In this document: positions 1 to 7,780 of the stretch, piece by piece
How positions within the stretch are numbered: position 1 is the first letter of the stretch
How the letters are laid out: every line of letters begins with the position of its first letter
Assembly (NCBI GenBank): GCA_002404115.1
Contig: DHJB01000055.1
Span: forward strand, 31,223 to 52,944
Direction: 5' to 3'
Origin: Microbacteriaceae bacterium UBA4731
GTDB taxonomy: Bacteria > Actinomycetota > Actinomycetes > Actinomycetales > Microbacteriaceae
DNA: 21,722 bases
The notes under the pieces: model-generated
Seen by the model: only the letters and a program-made list of their open reading frames with translations
Database searches by the model: none
Told to the model about the DNA's origin: nothing
Made by a program: the position numbers and the translations under genes

Positions 1-537
1 ACCACCGTCTACGTGACCCACGACCAGACCGAGGCCCTGACCATGGGCGACCGCATCGCGGTCCTCAAGGACGGCGTCCTCCAGCAGGTCGGCACCCCGC
101 GCGACCTCTACGCGAAGCCGCAGAACGTCTTCGTTGCCGGCTTCATCGGCAGCCCGGCCATGAACCTGTTCCTGGCCGACACGACCGACGGCGGCATCAG
201 GTTCGGCACCGCGACCGTTCCGGTGCAGCGCGACACCCTCGTCAGCGCATCCGGCAAGAAGGTCACCATCGGCGTTCGCCCGGAGGACATCCACCTGTCC
301 ACCGTGCGGGGCGAAGGCCTCCAGGTAGAGGTCGACCTCGTCGAGGAACTCGGCGCCGACGGCTACCTGTACGGCCACTCCACGGTCGAGGGCAAGCGCA
401 CCGACGTCGTCGCCCGCGTCGACGGCCGTTCGCACCCGAACGCCGGCGACACGGTCTACCTGACCCCGACGCCGAACCACCTGCACGTCTTCGACGCAGA
501 GTCCGGCCTCCGCCTCGGCGGAGCGGTCGCCGACTAG
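1..537 (+). CDS. ABC transporter ATP-binding protein, C-terminal part (UgpC/MsmX/MalK type), 5' end cut by window
   Basis: The reading frame is open from the first base, so only the last 178 residues are present. It begins at the H-loop ([10 protein letters not shown], switch histidine) of a nucleotide-binding domain, followed by [19 protein letters not shown], typical of carbohydrate-importer ATPases. The remainder is a TOBE/OB-fold regulatory domain: [10 protein letters not shown] linker, then [10 protein letters not shown] and [13 protein letters not shown]. Walker A, Walker B and the LSGGQ signature lie upstream of the window. Proteins of this family energise import of sugars, maltodextrins or glycerol-3-phosphate and are often shared by several importers; the substrate cannot be read from this fragment. 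The gene is followed at once by a strong intrinsic terminator, so it ends its transcription unit. Confidence 0.9.
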   Translation, partial: TTVYVTHDQTEALTMGDRIAVLKDGVLQQVGTPRDLYAKPQNVFVAGFIGSPAMNLFLADTTDGGIRFGTATVPVQRDTLVSASGKKVTIGVRPEDIHLSTVRGEGLQVEVDLVEELGADGYLYGHSTVEGKRTDVVARVDGRSHPNAGDTVYLTPTPNHLHVFDAESGLRLGGAVAD

Positions 538-558
538 CTCGAACGGAACGCTCATGAC

Positions 559-594
559 CGGCCGGACGGGGCGAAAGCCCAGTCCGGCCGTTTT
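559..594 (+). terminator. Rho-independent terminator of the ABC ATPase gene
   Basis: A 9-bp perfect stem (559-567 with 582-590, CGGCCGGAC/GTCCGGCCG) continues after one mismatch into a 4-bp GGGC/GCCC stem capped by a GAAA tetraloop (573-576). Four T residues follow at 591-594. It starts 22 bp after the stop codon. Confidence 0.9.
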
Positions 595-606
595 GTCGTA
601 CACCGG

Positions 607-612
607 TAGGCT
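607..612 (+). promoter_or_regulatory. -10 element TAGGCT, probable leaderless promoter of the DUF4032 gene
   Basis: TAGGCT lies exactly 6 nt before the ATG at 619, so transcription would start at or next to the A of the start codon. No Shine-Dalgarno sequence is present. No good -35 element is visible; the region at that distance is the arm of the upstream terminator. Confidence 0.5.
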
Positions 613-618
613 CGATTC

Positions 619-1917
619 ATGAGCGGTTCCCTCAACATCACCTCGGCCACTGCAGACCCGGCGCTGCTCGACCTGCCCTGGCATCTCCCCCTCGACGGCT
701 GGCCGAACGAGAACATCGCAGCCCTGCCCAAGGGCATCTCCCGCCACCTCGTGCGTTTCGCCCACCTGAGCGGCCACGTCGTCGCCATCAAGGAAACGAC
801 GAGCGAGATGGCCAGGGGCGAGTACGAGATGCTCCGCACGCTGCAGGGGCTGGAGATCCCCTGCGTCGAGCCCGTCGCCGTGATCACGAACCGCACGGAT
901 GAGGACGGCGAACCGCTGAACTCGGTGCTCGTCACGCGTCACCTCAAGTTCTCGCTCCCCTACCGCGCCCTGTACTCGCAGACCCTGCGCCCCGACACTG
1001 CCACCCGCTTGGTCGACGCCCTGGCCGTGCTGCTCGTGCGCGTGCACATGGTCGGACTCTTCTGGGGCGACGTCTCACTGTCCAACACGCTGTTCCGCCG
1101 CGACGCCGGCGCCTTCGCCGCCTACCTCGTCGACGCGGAGACCGGGCAGCTCTACTCCGGCGGCCTCTCCAACGGGCAGCGTGAGAACGACCTCGAAATC
1201 GCGCGCGTCAACATCGCGGGCGAACTGATGGACCTCGAAGCCGGCGGCCGGGTCGCCGACGAGCTCGACCCGATCCGGGTGAGCAACGGCATCGTCGCCG
1301 CGTACCGGCTGCTCTGGAAGGAGCTCACCAGTTCCGAGTCGTTCTCCAGCACCGAGCGGTGGCGCATCCGGGAGCGCGTCGAACGCCTCAACAACCTCGG
1401 CTTCGACATCGACGAACTCGCGATCAAGACGGACAACACGGGCACGACCGTGCGCATCCAGCCGAAGGTCGTCGACGCCGGACACCACCAACGCCGCCTG
1501 CTGCGCCTGACCGGCCTCGACGCGGAAGAGAACCAGGCCAGGCGCCTGCTCAACGACCTCGACTCCTACCGTGCCGCCTACGGCGACCCGGAGGTTGACG
1601 AGGAGATGCTCGCTCACGAGTGGCTGGTGCGGGTCTTCGAACCCGTTGTCCGGGCCATCCCGCGCGACCTCAAGGGCAAGCTCGAACCGGCAGAGGTGTT
1701 CCACCAGCTGCTCGACCACCGCTGGTTCATGGCGCAGAACCAGTCACGGGAGATCCCGCTGGCCGAGGCCGTCAGCTCGTACGTGCAGGACGTGCTGCGT
1801 CACCGCCGCGATGAGGCCACCGTGATCGAACCGCCGACGGGCTCGATCACTCTGCCGATCACGCTCCCCGCTGGAGCCGACGCCGACGACGAGACCGACT
1901 GGCGCCTCAAGGTCTAA
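619..1917 (+). CDS. DUF4032 family protein with a kinase-like N-terminal domain
   Basis: The 432-residue protein matches the actinobacterial DUF4032 family as I recall it. Its first 200 residues look like a lipopolysaccharide-kinase/protein-kinase fold. VVAIKE gives a candidate ATP lysine (K58), with E68 as a possible partner. WGDVSLSNTLF gives a catalytic-loop-like D151 and N156, and YLVDAETG gives a metal-binding D172. These are the usual positions of a kinase active site, so activity is plausible, but substrate and function are unknown. The C-terminal half (about 230-400) is the DUF4032 portion, rich in charged helices, with RRLLRLTGLDAEENQARRLLNDL near residues 295-317. The tail is low complexity. 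The start is chosen because TAGGCT lies 6 nt upstream. It converges with rlmB across a palindromic element. Confidence 0.75.
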   Translation: MSGSLNITSATADPALLDLPWHLPLDGWPNENIAALPKGISRHLVRFAHLSGHVVAIKETTSEMARGEYEMLRTLQGLEIPCVEPVAVITNRTDEDGEPLNSVLVTRHLKFSLPYRALYSQTLRPDTATRLVDALAVLLVRVHMVGLFWGDVSLSNTLFRRDAGAFAAYLVDAETGQLYSGGLSNGQRENDLEIARVNIAGELMDLEAGGRVADELDPIRVSNGIVAAYRLLWKELTSSESFSSTERWRIRERVERLNNLGFDIDELAIKTDNTGTTVRIQPKVVDAGHHQRRLLRLTGLDAEENQARRLLNDLDSYRAAYGDPEVDEEMLAHEWLVRVFEPVVRAIPRDLKGKLEPAEVFHQLLDHRWFMAQNQSREIPLAEAVSSYVQDVLRHRRDEATVIEPPTGSITLPITLPAGADADDETDWRLKV

Positions 1918-1930
1918 CCCCTCGCCCCTT

Positions 1931-1993
1931 CCGCGAAACTGCAGTTGTGGTCACTAAGACACGTTCTTATCGACCACAACTGCAGTTTCGCGG
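1931..1993. repeat. 63-bp palindromic element, copy 1
   Basis: Perfect 22-bp inverted repeat: arm 1931-1952 pairs with 1972-1993 around a 19-nt spacer. The arm begins CCGCGAAACTGCAGTTGTGG. The spacer has a further 5-bp pairing (TAAGA 1955-1959 with TCTTA 1965-1969). It lies between the convergent 3' ends of the DUF4032 gene (stop 14 bp away) and rlmB (stop 18 bp away). No T tract follows on either strand, so it is not a textbook intrinsic terminator, though it could act as a bidirectional one. Spacer similarity suggests this copy is inverted relative to copies 2 and 3. Confidence 0.9.
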
Positions 1994-2010
1994 GGGGCTG
2001 GGCAGGGGTG

Positions 2011-3081
2011 CTACTTCTTCTTGGCGGCGGCGATCTGCGCGCGGAGGCGGGAGACCTCGTAGAGGGTGACGCCCGCCGCGATGCCGGCGTTGAGCGACTC
2101 GGTCGCAGCGCTGATCGGGATCGACACGATCGCGTCGCACGTTTCGGTGACGAGACGCGAGAGGCCCTTGCCCTCGCTGCCGACGACGATCACGATCGGG
2201 CGCTCGGCGAAGCCGATGCCGAGGTCCGGCAGCTCCACGTCGCCGCCGCCGTCGAGGCCGAGCACGAACACGCCACGCTCCTTGAGCGACTTGAGCGTCT
2301 GGGTGAGGTTGCTCGCCATGGCGACGGGCGTGCGGGCCGCGGCGCCGGCGGAGGTCTTCCAGGCCGAGGCCGTGACGCCGACCGAGCGGCGCTGCGGCAC
2401 GATCACGCCGTGCCCGCCGAAGGCTGCCGTCGAGCGGATGATTGCGCCGAGGTTGCGCGGGTCGGTGATGCCGTCGAGCGCGACGAAGAGCGGCTTGTGG
2501 CCGCGGCTGATCGTGAGGTCGAGCAGCTCCATCGGGTGCGCGTACTCGTAGGCCGGGACCTTGAGCGCGAGTCCCTGGTGCACGGAGTCGCGGCCGGCGA
2601 GGCGGTCGAGCTCCGGGCGCATCACTTCGAGAATCGGGATGTTGCGGTTGTTGGCGAGGGTCAGGATCTCCTTGACCCGGTCATCCATCTCGATGCGCGT
2701 CGCGATGTAGAGGGTGGAGGCCGGGATCTTCGCCCGGAGCGCCTCGAGCACCGAGTTGCGGCCGGTGACGATCTCGTGCTCGTCGACCTGCTTCGCCTTG
2801 CGGGTCGACGCGCCGCCGCCGCCGGTGTTCCCGGTGCCCCGGGAGGCGCCGCGCGGGGCACCCTTCGCTGCGGTGGGGCGGGCGCGGCCGCCGCTGGCCG
2901 CGGTGTAGCGGTCCTCGGCGAGCTTGCGCTTGCCGGCGGGGTGGTACGGACGGTCCTCGGCCTTAGGCGTGGGCTTCTTGCCCTCGAGGGCCTGGCGCCC
3001 CTGGCCGCCCGAGCCGACCTGGGGGCCCCTGGCGCCCTTGCGCACGGCTCCGGTGCGCGCCTTGCGGTCTGTGTTCTTCAT
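2011..3081 (-). CDS. rlmB: 23S rRNA (guanosine-2'-O)-methyltransferase, SpoU/TrmH family (RlmB-like)
   Basis: This 356-residue SPOUT methyltransferase should methylate a ribose 2'-OH in 23S rRNA with S-adenosylmethionine; RlmB acts on G2251, but related actinobacterial enzymes may differ in target. Residues 1-100 are a basic, Gly/Arg/Lys/Ala-rich, probably disordered extension. Residues 103-180 form the substrate-binding domain (GRNSVLEALRAKIPASTLYI). The catalytic domain carries motif 1 (ITDPRNLGAIIRST, N210, R216), motif 2 (GSEGKGLSRL, 301-310) and motif 3 (ESLNAGIAAGVTLYE, N331). The ATG overlaps the cysS stop by one base (TGATG), implying translational coupling. It is last in the ispDF-cysS-rlmB operon, matching Mycobacterium tuberculosis Rv3582c-Rv3579c order as I recall it. 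Confidence 0.9.
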   Translation of the reverse strand: MKNTDRKARTGAVRKGARGPQVGSGGQGRQALEGKKPTPKAEDRPYHPAGKRKLAEDRYTAASGGRARPTAAKGAPRGASRGTGNTGGGGASTRKAKQVDEHEIVTGRNSVLEALRAKIPASTLYIATRIEMDDRVKEILTLANNRNIPILEVMRPELDRLAGRDSVHQGLALKVPAYEYAHPMELLDLTISRGHKPLFVALDGITDPRNLGAIIRSTAAFGGHGVIVPQRRSVGVTASAWKTSAGAAARTPVAMASNLTQTLKSLKERGVFVLGLDGGGDVELPDLGIGFAERPIVIVVGSEGKGLSRLVTETCDAIVSIPISAATESLNAGIAAGVTLYEVSRLRAQIAAAKKK

Positions 3082-4496
3082 CAGTCAAAACTCCAATGTG
3101 CACCCGACGGGGTGTCTTCGATGGTGATTCCGGCGGCGACGAGTTCGTCCCGGATTCGGTCTGCGGCCGCGTAGTCGCGGCTCTGCCTGGCGATTTCCCG
3201 GTCGTCAAGCAGGCGCTCGACGAGGGCGGTGAGAGCGATCATGGCCGGCTCGTCCGTTGCGACGGACCAGCTGGGAGAGAGGGGGTTGATGCCGAGGACC
3301 TCGCTCATGGCGAGCACCTGGCCGCGGGCGGTCGCCGCGGCGTGCAGGTCTTCGGCGTCGAGCGCGGCGTTGCCGGCGCGCACGGTCTCGTGCAGCACAC
3401 CCAGGGCCTGCGGAACGGCGAGGTCGTCGTCCATGGCCTCGGCGAACTCGTCCGGCACGATTTCGACGCCGGACCCGGCGAACCGGGTGTCGGCCAGTCG
3501 GCGGTCGGCCCGGTCGAGGAAACTCTCGATACGCTCGAGCGCGGCCTCGGCCTCGGCGAGCGAGCCTTCGTGGAAGTCGATGGTCGAACGGTAGTGGGCG
3601 GCACCGAGGTAATAACGCACGACGATGGCACGCGCCTGCTCGAGGAGCTCCGCCGCATAGACGGAGTTGCCGAGCGACTTCGACATCTTCTGGCCGTTCA
3701 CGTGGACGAGGCCGTTGTGCATCCAGTAGTTCGCGAACGCGTCGCCGGCCGCGTTGGACTGGGCGAGTTCGTTCTCGTGGTGCGGGAAGCGCAGGTCGAG
3801 GCCGCCGCCGTGGATGTCGAACTGGGCGCCGAGGTAGCGGGAGGCCATGGCGGAGCACTCGATGTGCCAGCCGGGGCGGCCGTCTCCCCAGGGCGACGCC
3901 CAGGTGGCGGAGTCGGGCTCGCCGGCCTTGTGGCCCTTCCAGAGGGCGAAGTCGCGGGGGTCGCGTTTGCCGCGGGGGTCGGCATCCGTTGCCGCCTCCA
4001 TGTTGTCTGGACTCTGCCGGGTGAGCTCGCCGTAACCGGGCCAGCTCCTGGTGTCGAAGTAGACGTCGCCGGTGCCGTCGGCGGCCGGGTAGGCATTCCC
4101 GGCGGCAACCAGCCGATCGATCAGGTCGAGCATGTTCCGGATGCTGGCGGTCGCGCGCGGCTCGTAGCTGGGCGCGAGGATGCCGAGGCGCTGGTAGCCG
4201 GCCGTGAACTCGAGTTCGTACCGGTAGGCGAGCGCCCACCACTGCTCGGTGGTGCCCTCTGCGTTGGCGAGGATCTTGTCGTCGATGTCGGTGACGTTGC
4301 GGATGAAGGTCACGTCGTTGCCGCGGTAGGTGAGCCAGCGGCGCAGCTGGTCGTAGACGAGCGCGCTGCGCAGGTGGCCGATGTGCGGCGACGACTGCAC
4401 CGTCGGCCCGCAGACGTAGATTCCCACCTGGTCGGTGACAAGAGGCGTGAAGTCACGAAGGGCCTGGGCCTTCGAATCGTACAGTCGTATGGTCAC
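3081..4496 (-). CDS. cysS: Cysteine--tRNA ligase
   Basis: A 471-residue class I aminoacyl-tRNA synthetase that charges tRNA-Cys with cysteine. The HIGH motif is at 38-41 ([10 protein letters not shown]) and KMSKS at 270-274. Zinc ligands that confer cysteine selectivity are C29 (YVCGPTV), C214 (WHIECSAMA), H239 and E243 (PHHENE). Full length for the family. The start is a GTG that overlaps the ispDF stop by four bases (GTGA), so it is translated by coupling from ispDF. The mycothiol ligase MshC is a paralogue of this family. Preceded by ispDF and followed by rlmB, this is most likely the housekeeping cysS rather than mshC. Confidence 0.95.
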   Translation of the reverse strand: MTIRLYDSKAQALRDFTPLVTDQVGIYVCGPTVQSSPHIGHLRSALVYDQLRRWLTYRGNDVTFIRNVTDIDDKILANAEGTTEQWWALAYRYELEFTAGYQRLGILAPSYEPRATASIRNMLDLIDRLVAAGNAYPAADGTGDVYFDTRSWPGYGELTRQSPDNMEAATDADPRGKRDPRDFALWKGHKAGEPDSATWASPWGDGRPGWHIECSAMASRYLGAQFDIHGGGLDLRFPHHENELAQSNAAGDAFANYWMHNGLVHVNGQKMSKSLGNSVYAAELLEQARAIVVRYYLGAAHYRSTIDFHEGSLAEAEAALERIESFLDRADRRLADTRFAGSGVEIVPDEFAEAMDDDLAVPQALGVLHETVRAGNAALDAEDLHAAATARGQVLAMSEVLGINPLSPSWSVATDEPAMIALTALVERLLDDREIARQSRDYAAADRIRDELVAAGITIEDTPSGAHWSFD

Positions 4497-5707
4497 GAGA
4501 CCCAGCTTAGGTCAGGGCCCGGTGCCGGTGCCGGGATGAGCAGCGCGGTCGCCATCGCCGCGATGCCCTCGCCCCGACCGGTGAAGCCGAGGGCGTCGGT
4601 GGTGGTCGCCGAAACGCTGACCGGCGCGTTCAGGATGCCGGCCAGGAAGGCCTCGGCCTCGGCGCGGCGTGGGGAGAGTTTCGGCCGGTTGCCGATGATC
4701 TGCACGGAGACGTTGCCGACCCGGAATCCGGCCTCCTCCACCAGGCGCAGGGTTTCGGCCAGGAAGACATCACCGTGCGCGTTCGCGAAGCGGGCATCGG
4801 ACGTACCGAAGACCCCGCCGACGTCGCCGAGCCCGGCGGCGCCGAGCAGGGCGTCGCAGATGGCGTGCACGGCGGTGTCGCCGTCGCTGTGCCCTGACAG
4901 TCCGCGCTCCCCCGGCCAGTGCAGCCCGGCGAGCCACAGCTCTGAGGTGTCGTCGAAGGCGTGCACGTCCATCGCGGTGCCGATGCGCGGCAGGGCCGTG
5001 GCCGCGCCCGGGGCGCCGAGGAGCAGCTCCGCCCGGCGGAGATCCCATGCCGAGGTGATCTTGAAGGCGAGCTGCTCGCCGGGGATCACGCTCACGGGGT
5101 GACCGGCAGATGCGACCAGGGCCGCGTCATCCGTCGCTTCCGCCGTGGCCGCGGCCAGCGCGGCCACCAGCATCTCGCGGGGAAAGCCCTGCGGGGTCTG
5201 CACGGCGGAAAGTTCGGAGCGATCGACCGTGCCGAGGATGTCGCCGCCGGCACCGATGCGCTTGATGGTGTCGACGACGGGGAGTCCGGGGACGATCCCC
5301 TGGCCGGTGGACCGGACGGCGTCGACGACGGCGTCGCAGAGCGCGGACGGGGTCAGCGCGCGCGCCGCGTCGTGCACGAGCACGACGCTCACGCCCGGCC
5401 GCAGGGCGGCGAGCCCCCGCGAGACGGAGTCCTGCCGGGTGGAGCCGCCGGCAACGACATCGACGAAGCCGATCGCAGCGCCGGCAGCGTCTGCGGCAAT
5501 ATCGCGCGCCTCGGCCAGCTTCGCCTCCGGTGCGACGACGATCACCTGGGCCGGCTCGCGCATGCCGAACACGCCCGCCAGGGCGCGCCAGAGAATCGGG
5601 CGGCCGGCGAGCGGAACGAAGGCCTTCGGCTCGGACTGACCCAGGCGGGTTCCGCTGCCCGCGGCGACGACGATGACCGCGACCGTGGGCGCAGGTGAAT
5701 CAGTCAT
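4493..5707 (-). CDS. ispDF: Bifunctional IspD/IspF (MEP cytidylyltransferase / MEcPP synthase)
   Basis: A 404-residue fusion of two enzymes of the methylerythritol phosphate route to isoprenoids. IspD (about 8-230) has [16 protein letters not shown] for CTP binding, [14 protein letters not shown] and VQTPQGF. IspF (about 240-400) has the zinc ligands D247 and H249 (MDVHAF) and H281 ([10 protein letters not shown]), plus [11 protein letters not shown] and [16 protein letters not shown]. IspDF fusions are best known from alphaproteobacteria and also occur in Microbacteriaceae; mycobacteria keep two genes. The ATG at 5707 has no Shine-Dalgarno sequence: the transcript-sense bases before it read CCTCC. 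A TAGCCT hexamer 6 nt upstream suggests a leaderless start. An intrinsic terminator separates it from carD. First gene of the ispDF-cysS-rlmB unit. Confidence 0.95.
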   Translation of the reverse strand: MTDSPAPTVAVIVVAAGSGTRLGQSEPKAFVPLAGRPILWRALAGVFGMREPAQVIVVAPEAKLAEARDIAADAAGAAIGFVDVVAGGSTRQDSVSRGLAALRPGVSVVLVHDAARALTPSALCDAVVDAVRSTGQGIVPGLPVVDTIKRIGAGGDILGTVDRSELSAVQTPQGFPREMLVAALAAATAEATDDAALVASAGHPVSVIPGEQLAFKITSAWDLRRAELLLGAPGAATALPRIGTAMDVHAFDDTSELWLAGLHWPGERGLSGHSDGDTAVHAICDALLGAAGLGDVGGVFGTSDARFANAHGDVFLAETLRLVEEAGFRVGNVSVQIIGNRPKLSPRRAEAEAFLAGILNAPVSVSATTTDALGFTGRGEGIAAMATALLIPAPAPGPDLSWVS

Positions 5708-5713
5708 GACAGG

Positions 5714-5742
5714 AGGCTATCTGCTGGGGCGTATCCGGTGAA
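5714..5742 (-). promoter_or_regulatory. Probable leaderless promoter of ispDF
   Basis: On the minus strand TAGCCT (5719-5714) lies 6 nt before the ATG at 5707. A TTCACC hexamer (5742-5737) stands 17 bp further upstream and matches four of six bases of the -35 consensus. An own promoter is expected because carD ends in a terminator just upstream. Confidence 0.55.
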
Positions 5743-5769
5743 GGGATATCGCAAGCGGTGCTGGGAGCG

Positions 5770-5807
5770 AAAAACACGACAGGCGGCACCTTGCGGCGCC
5801 GCCTGTC
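5770..5807 (-). terminator. Rho-independent terminator of carD
   Basis: Perfect 10-bp stem (5807-5798 with 5787-5778 read on the minus strand, GACAGGCGGC/GCCGCCTGTC) with a 10-nt loop. Three bases later comes a run of five T on the minus strand (5774-5770). It begins 15 bp after the carD stop. Confidence 0.88.
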
Positions 5808-5822
5808 AACGCAGCAGTGGAG

Positions 5823-6305
5823 CTAGGAGGCAAGAACCTCGTCGAGAACGCTGGATGCCTTCTCTTCGTCGGTCTTCTCTGCCAGTGCCAGTTCGGAGAT
5901 GAGGATCTGGCGCGCCTTTGCAAGCATGCGCTTCTCCCCGGCCGACAGGCCACGGTCCTGATCGCGGCGCCACAGGTCGCGGACGACCTCCGACACCTTG
6001 ATGACGTCACCGGAAGCGAGCTTCTCCAGGTTCGCCTTGTAGCGACGTGACCAGTTTGTGGGCTCTTCGGTGAACGGTGCGCGGAGCACCTCGAACACCT
6101 TGTCGAGTCCCTCCTTGCCGATGACATCTCGGACGCCGACAAGGTCGACATTCTCGGCCGGAACTTCAATGGTGAGATCGCCCTGAGTAACATTGAGCTT
6201 CAGGTACAGTTTCTCTACACCCTTCATTGTCCGCGTTTTCACCTCGGTGATCGTCGCGGCTCCGTGGTGGGGATAAACGACAGTTTCGCCAACCTCAAAA
6301 AGCAT
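5823..6305 (-). CDS. carD: CarD family RNA polymerase-binding transcription regulator
   Basis: A 160-residue protein, close to the 162 residues of mycobacterial CarD. The N-terminal RNA-polymerase-interaction (Tudor-like) domain starts [17 protein letters not shown]. The C-terminal helical DNA-binding part contains [17 protein letters not shown], with the tryptophan that wedges into promoter DNA upstream of the bubble. CarD stabilises open complexes at rRNA and other promoters. The start at 6305 is preferred over an in-frame TTG at 6326, because homologues begin MLFEVG or MIFKVG and AAGGGA lies 9 nt upstream. It is divergent from the LpqE-like lipoprotein gene, the same arrangement as mycobacterial Rv3583c-Rv3584. 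Confidence 0.95.
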   Translation of the reverse strand: MLFEVGETVVYPHHGAATITEVKTRTMKGVEKLYLKLNVTQGDLTIEVPAENVDLVGVRDVIGKEGLDKVFEVLRAPFTEEPTNWSRRYKANLEKLASGDVIKVSEVVRDLWRRDQDRGLSAGEKRMLAKARQILISELALAEKTDEEKASSVLDEVLAS

Positions 6306-6314
6306 GTATTTATA

Positions 6315-6320
6315 TCCCTT
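6315..6320 (-). promoter_or_regulatory. Ribosome binding site deciding the carD start
   Basis: AAGGGA on the minus strand, 9 nt before the ATG at 6305. It falls inside the longer alternative reading from TTG 6326 and therefore argues for the shorter protein. Confidence 0.65.
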
Positions 6321-6331
6321 CAGCAACGTCT

Positions 6332-6337
6332 AGGATA
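6332..6337 (-). promoter_or_regulatory. Candidate -10 of the carD promoter (TATCCT with upstream TG)
   Basis: On the minus strand TGG-TATCCT resembles an extended -10. It would give a leader of about 20 nt that carries the AAGGGA site. No convincing -35 is seen. Confidence 0.35.
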
Positions 6338-6463
6338 CCACAGGCCGCGGTGGTAAGGTTCGCCGAGCCTATGTGCCCCTTCCGCCCTCCGTTTCACCTG
6401 CGCGAGGGCCCTTCGGCTTGCCGCCCCAGCCTGTCGCGCCGGCTTGTCGCCCGCGTGCGCCGG

Positions 6464-6474
6464 TAGGCTAAACT
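6464..6474 (+). promoter_or_regulatory. Candidate -10 region of the LpqE-like gene
   Basis: Two overlapping hexamers, TAGGCT (6464-6469) and TAAACT (6469-6474). TAGGCT is identical to the -10 proposed for the DUF4032 gene. TTGTCG at 6444-6449 could be a -35, but the spacing (14 or 19 bp) is not ideal. The leader would be about 60 nt and would contain the hairpin at 6489-6518. Confidence 0.35.
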
Positions 6475-6488
6475 CAAAGCGAAATCTG

Positions 6489-6518
6489 CAGCGTTCTGGC
6501 CACTCCGGCCGAACGCTG
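6489..6518 (+). other. Stable hairpin in the leader of the LpqE-like gene
   Basis: CAGCGTTC (6489-6496) pairs with GAACGCTG (6511-6518). After a one-base bulge (T6497), GGCC pairs with GGCC around a 5-nt loop. It ends 9 nt before the GGAGG ribosome site at 6528. No T run follows, so it is not a terminator; it may affect stability or translation of the lipoprotein mRNA. Confidence 0.6.
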
Positions 6519-6536
6519 AATCGTTGTGGAGGTCTT

Positions 6537-7073
6537 GTGAGGGCGCGTATCGCCGCTTCCGTCGTTCTGGCGGCTGGCATTCTGATGGGAACGAGTGCCT
6601 GCGATCTGCTGGCCCCCCAGGCAACGACCAACCACTACGACGCGAGCGACGGGGTGAGCGGGACCGTGGGCGACATCGCCGTCCGCAACGCCATCCTGAT
6701 CTCGGACGGCGCCACCTCGGCCAACCTCCTGGTCACGATCGTCAACACGGGCGATTCGGCCCGCAACCTCAGCGTGCAGTACACCGCCGCCGGCCAGAAG
6801 GTCACGCAGCAGGTGACCGTCGCACCGAAGGCCACGGTCAGTTTCGGCACCCCCGACGTCCCGGCCGTGACGCTCGCCAACATCGACGCGAAGCCCGGCG
6901 CGCTCTTCCCCGTCTTCGTGCAGTACGGGCAGGAGACCGGCGTTGAACTGCTGGTGCCTGTGCTCGACGGAACGCTCAGCCAGTACTCGACCCTGGTTCC
7001 GACCGCAACGCCTACTCCCACGGCACAGACGCCAACGCCGGCAGTAACGCCCACGCCGACGCCCACTCCCTAG
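6537..7073 (+). CDS. LpqE-like secreted lipoprotein with Thr-Pro tail
   Basis: The GTG start at 6537 is chosen because GGAGG (6528-6532) lies just upstream and the protein then begins with a proper lipoprotein signal peptide: VRARIAASVVLAAGILMGTSAC, lipidated cysteine at residue 22. The longer frame from 6444 would bury the signal. The mature part (about 30-150) is predicted all-beta, with conserved-looking segments VRNAILISDG, LLVTIVNTGD and TVSFGTPD, ending in a low-complexity Thr/Pro repeat. Its place opposite carD matches mycobacterial lpqE (Rv3584), so orthology is inferred mainly from synteny plus lipoprotein character. Function is unknown; the fold could resemble periplasmic copper-chaperone-like beta domains, but no metal motif is evident. 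178 residues. Confidence 0.7.
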   Translation: MRARIAASVVLAAGILMGTSACDLLAPQATTNHYDASDGVSGTVGDIAVRNAILISDGATSANLLVTIVNTGDSARNLSVQYTAAGQKVTQQVTVAPKATVSFGTPDVPAVTLANIDAKPGALFPVFVQYGQETGVELLVPVLDGTLSQYSTLVPTATPTPTAQTPTPAVTPTPTPTP

Positions 7074-7099
7074 GCGCGCACCGGCTCAGGCCTGTTGGC

Positions 7100-7780
7100 T
7101 CAGGCCTCGAAGCGGTAGCCGAGGCCTCTCACCGTCACGAGCATGACCGGCTCCGAGGGTGTCGCTTCGATGCGCGAGCGGATGCGCTTGATGTGAACGT
7201 CGAGCGTCTTGGTGTCGCCGAAGTAGTCGCTTCCCCAGACCCGGTCGATCAGTTGTCCCCTGGTGAGCACGCGGCCGGCGTTGCGCAGCAGGAACTCGAG
7301 CAGTTCGAATTCCTTCAGCGGCAGGTTGACCAGCTCGCCGGACACCTCGACGGTGTGCCGCTCGAGGTCCATCCGCACCGTGCCGGCCGACAGGAGGCTC
7401 TCGTTCTCCGGTTCCTTGTCCACCCACCGGCGCGTGACCGCACGGATGCGGGCGAGCAGTTCCCGGGTGGAGTACGGCTTGGTGACGTAGTCGTCGGCTC
7501 CCAGCTCCAGCCCGACCACGATGTCGACCTCCGAGTCCTTGGCGGTGAGCATGATGATCGGCACGGAGGAGCGCGTGCGAATCTCCCGGCACACCTCGGT
7601 CCCGGGAAGACCAGGAAGCATCAGGTCGAGCAGGACGACGTCGGCGCCGGTGCGGTCGAACTCGGTGATCGCGCTCGGGCCGTCCTCGGCGACCGTGACC
7701 TCGTAGCCCTCGCGTTCCAGGAGATAACTGAGCGGCTCGCTGAGCGAACGCTCGTCTTCCACCAGGAGGATATGCGTCAC
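7100..7780 (-). CDS. regX3: Phosphate-responsive response regulator RegX3 (OmpR family)
   Basis: A 226-residue two-domain regulator. The receiver domain (1-115) has the acidic pocket E8/D9, phospho-acceptor D52 (VVLLDLMLPG), T79 and K101 (DDYVTKPYS), so it is a fully competent phospho-switch. The winged-helix DNA-binding domain (about 130-226) contains LPLKEFELLEFLLRNAGRVL and ends GLGYRFEA. With SenX3 it controls phosphate-starvation genes in actinobacteria. It starts with GTG and overlaps senX3 by four bases (GTGA), with AGGAG about 8 nt upstream. It converges with the LpqE-like gene with only 26 bp between stops and no clear terminator. Likely targets in this window are the PHO-type repeats upstream of pstS and phoU. 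Confidence 0.93.
   Translation of the reverse strand: MTHILLVEDERSLSEPLSYLLEREGYEVTVAEDGPSAITEFDRTGADVVLLDLMLPGLPGTEVCREIRTRSSVPIIMLTAKDSEVDIVVGLELGADDYVTKPYSTRELLARIRAVTRRWVDKEPENESLLSAGTVRMDLERHTVEVSGELVNLPLKEFELLEFLLRNAGRVLTRGQLIDRVWGSDYFGDTKTLDVHIKRIRSRIEATPSEPVMLVTVRGLGYRFEA

Noticed and set aside
1931..1993. Calling the palindromic elements ordinary Rho-independent terminators
   Set aside because: None has a T run on either strand, whereas two real terminators in the same window (559-594, 5770-5807) do. A 3'-end role is still possible, so they are listed as repeats.
1945..3174. A 409-codon plus-strand open frame opposite rlmB
   Set aside because: It starts inside palindromic element copy 1 and runs antisense to the clear RlmB gene; no motif is seen.
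3096..5102. A 668-codon plus-strand open frame opposite cysS and ispDF
   Set aside because: It is antisense to two well-identified enzymes, and its composition (Val, Gly, Ala, Arg, Glu-rich without motifs) is that of a high-GC shadow frame.
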